7,694 bases of DNA. It comes from Bacteroidetes bacterium 4572_114 (GTDB lineage Bacteria; Bacteroidota; Bacteroidia; Bacteroidales; 4484-276). A program made the translations under genes and the position numbers. Under the pieces are notes generated by a model that saw only the letters and a list, made by a program, of their open reading frames with translations, was not told the origin of the DNA and made no database searches. Of the stretch, positions 7,345 through 7,694 are shown in pieces. The stretch lies in NCBI GenBank assembly GCA_002254335.1, contig NIVA01000072.1, positions 1-7,694 of the forward strand, read 5' to 3'. The stretch's first letter is position 1. Every line of letters starts with the position of its first letter.

Positions 7345-7377
7345 CATAAACCCAAACCGGCAAGTTGTGGGTTTATG
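7345..7377. terminator. 10-bp hairpin upstream of the protease gene, terminator or operator
   Basis: CATAAACCCA (7345-7354) pairs perfectly with TGGGTTTATG (7368-7377) around a 13-base loop. It lies 62 bp beyond the stop of the upstream minus-strand gene and about 50 bp upstream of the candidate -33 element of the protease. No T-tract directly follows the stem on either strand, so intrinsic termination is only one option. A regulator binding site for the protease promoter is the alternative. The structure is certain and the role is not. Confidence 0.35.
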
Positions 7378-7439
7378 ATAAAATAATTGTGCAAAGATGT
7401 GAGCATAAAAAAAAAGCCGGGCAATTATTCCTGATTATT

Positions 7440-7694
7440 TCACAAATATATCTGTGGTTCATATTCAAGGTATTTCCTGGGGTCAGGCAACTGGTTGAAC
7501 TTTTGCCCAAGTTCAGGGAAATACCCCTCATGGGAATGCACCAACTGCGGTAAAAATATACGCCCTTCGTATTTTTCAAGTTTTTGGGCCAATCCCTTTA
7601 GTTTGGCTTGCCTGTCGTGTGTTTTTTTACTTTGCCATTTGGAAGCCGAAAGGGCACACTTTTTTTTTTCTTTTTCTTTTAAAATACCTCGTAT
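7440..7694 (-). CDS. Unrecognised lysine-rich protein, C-terminal 84 residues (5' partial)
   Basis: The minus-strand frame is open from the right edge of the window to a TGA at 7440-7442. No start codon choice is visible because the gene begins off-window. The visible part starts with a very basic stretch (KEKEKKK at residues 6-12, then SKWQSKK at 18-24), continues as a charged, probably helical segment to about residue 42, and ends with an aromatic and proline-rich tail (GYFPELGQKF, LPDPRKYLEYEPQIYL). A run of ten A residues on the coding strand (7660-7669) encodes the lysines. Codon use resembles the protease gene, and no stop interrupts 84 codons. No family is recognised. The basic charged beginning is loosely reminiscent of transposase N-termini but is not evidence of one. 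It lies 201 bp upstream of the protease, which has its own likely promoter, so an operon is not supported. Confidence 0.6.
   Translation of the reverse strand: MRGILKEKEKKKCALSASKWQSKKTHDRQAKLKGLAQKLEKYEGRIFLPQLVHSHEGYFPELGQKFNQLPDPRKYLEYEPQIYL

Noticed and set aside
7365..7579. Short overlapping frames on both strands near the right edge
   Set aside because: The minus-strand frame ending at 7440 runs to the window edge with better protein character; the others overlap it and the hairpin.

Overview
The window looks like a piece of a Bacteroidota chromosome. Three things point there. Two reading frames end in type IX secretion (T9SS) type-A sorting domains. The protease gene has a TAnnTTTG-type -7 element and no Shine-Dalgarno sequence. 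The noncoding DNA is full of short-period repeats and small inverted repeats. No rRNA, tRNA, CRISPR array or complete insertion sequence was seen.

Layout: (1) 1-2247, plus strand: the 3' part of a large membrane gene joining an extracytoplasmic Cache-type sensor, one visible membrane helix, a HAMP domain, an RsbU/SpoIIE-type PP2C phosphatase and an RsbW-type ATPase/kinase domain; its start lies left of the window. (2) 2248-2679: noncoding, with a ten-unit 7-bp repeat array, an 18-bp perfect palindrome and two small hairpins. (3) 2680-3202, plus strand: a decayed 3' remnant of a secreted-protein gene that keeps a readable T9SS sorting domain but has an in-frame stop and a frameshift. (4) 3203-3590: noncoding, between two convergent reading frames, with three more 7-bp arrays of different sequence and two inverted repeats. 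(5) 3591-7238, minus strand: a complete 1215-residue exported multidomain subtilisin-like (S8) protease with a T9SS sorting domain. (6) 7239-7439: the protease upstream region, with a probable promoter and a 10-bp hairpin. (7) 7440-7694, minus strand: the C-terminal 84 residues of an unrecognised lysine-rich protein whose start is off the right edge.

The genes do not form one pathway. The left gene is a sensory partner-switching regulator; no STAS-domain antagonist or sigma factor gene is visible, so its partners are elsewhere. The protease and the remnant share only the secretion route. The most unusual structure is the set of four heptanucleotide arrays (2253-2322, 3200-3262, 3366-3421, 3515-3556). 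Each keeps a 7-bp register although the unit sequence changes between arrays and, in two of them, partway along the array.
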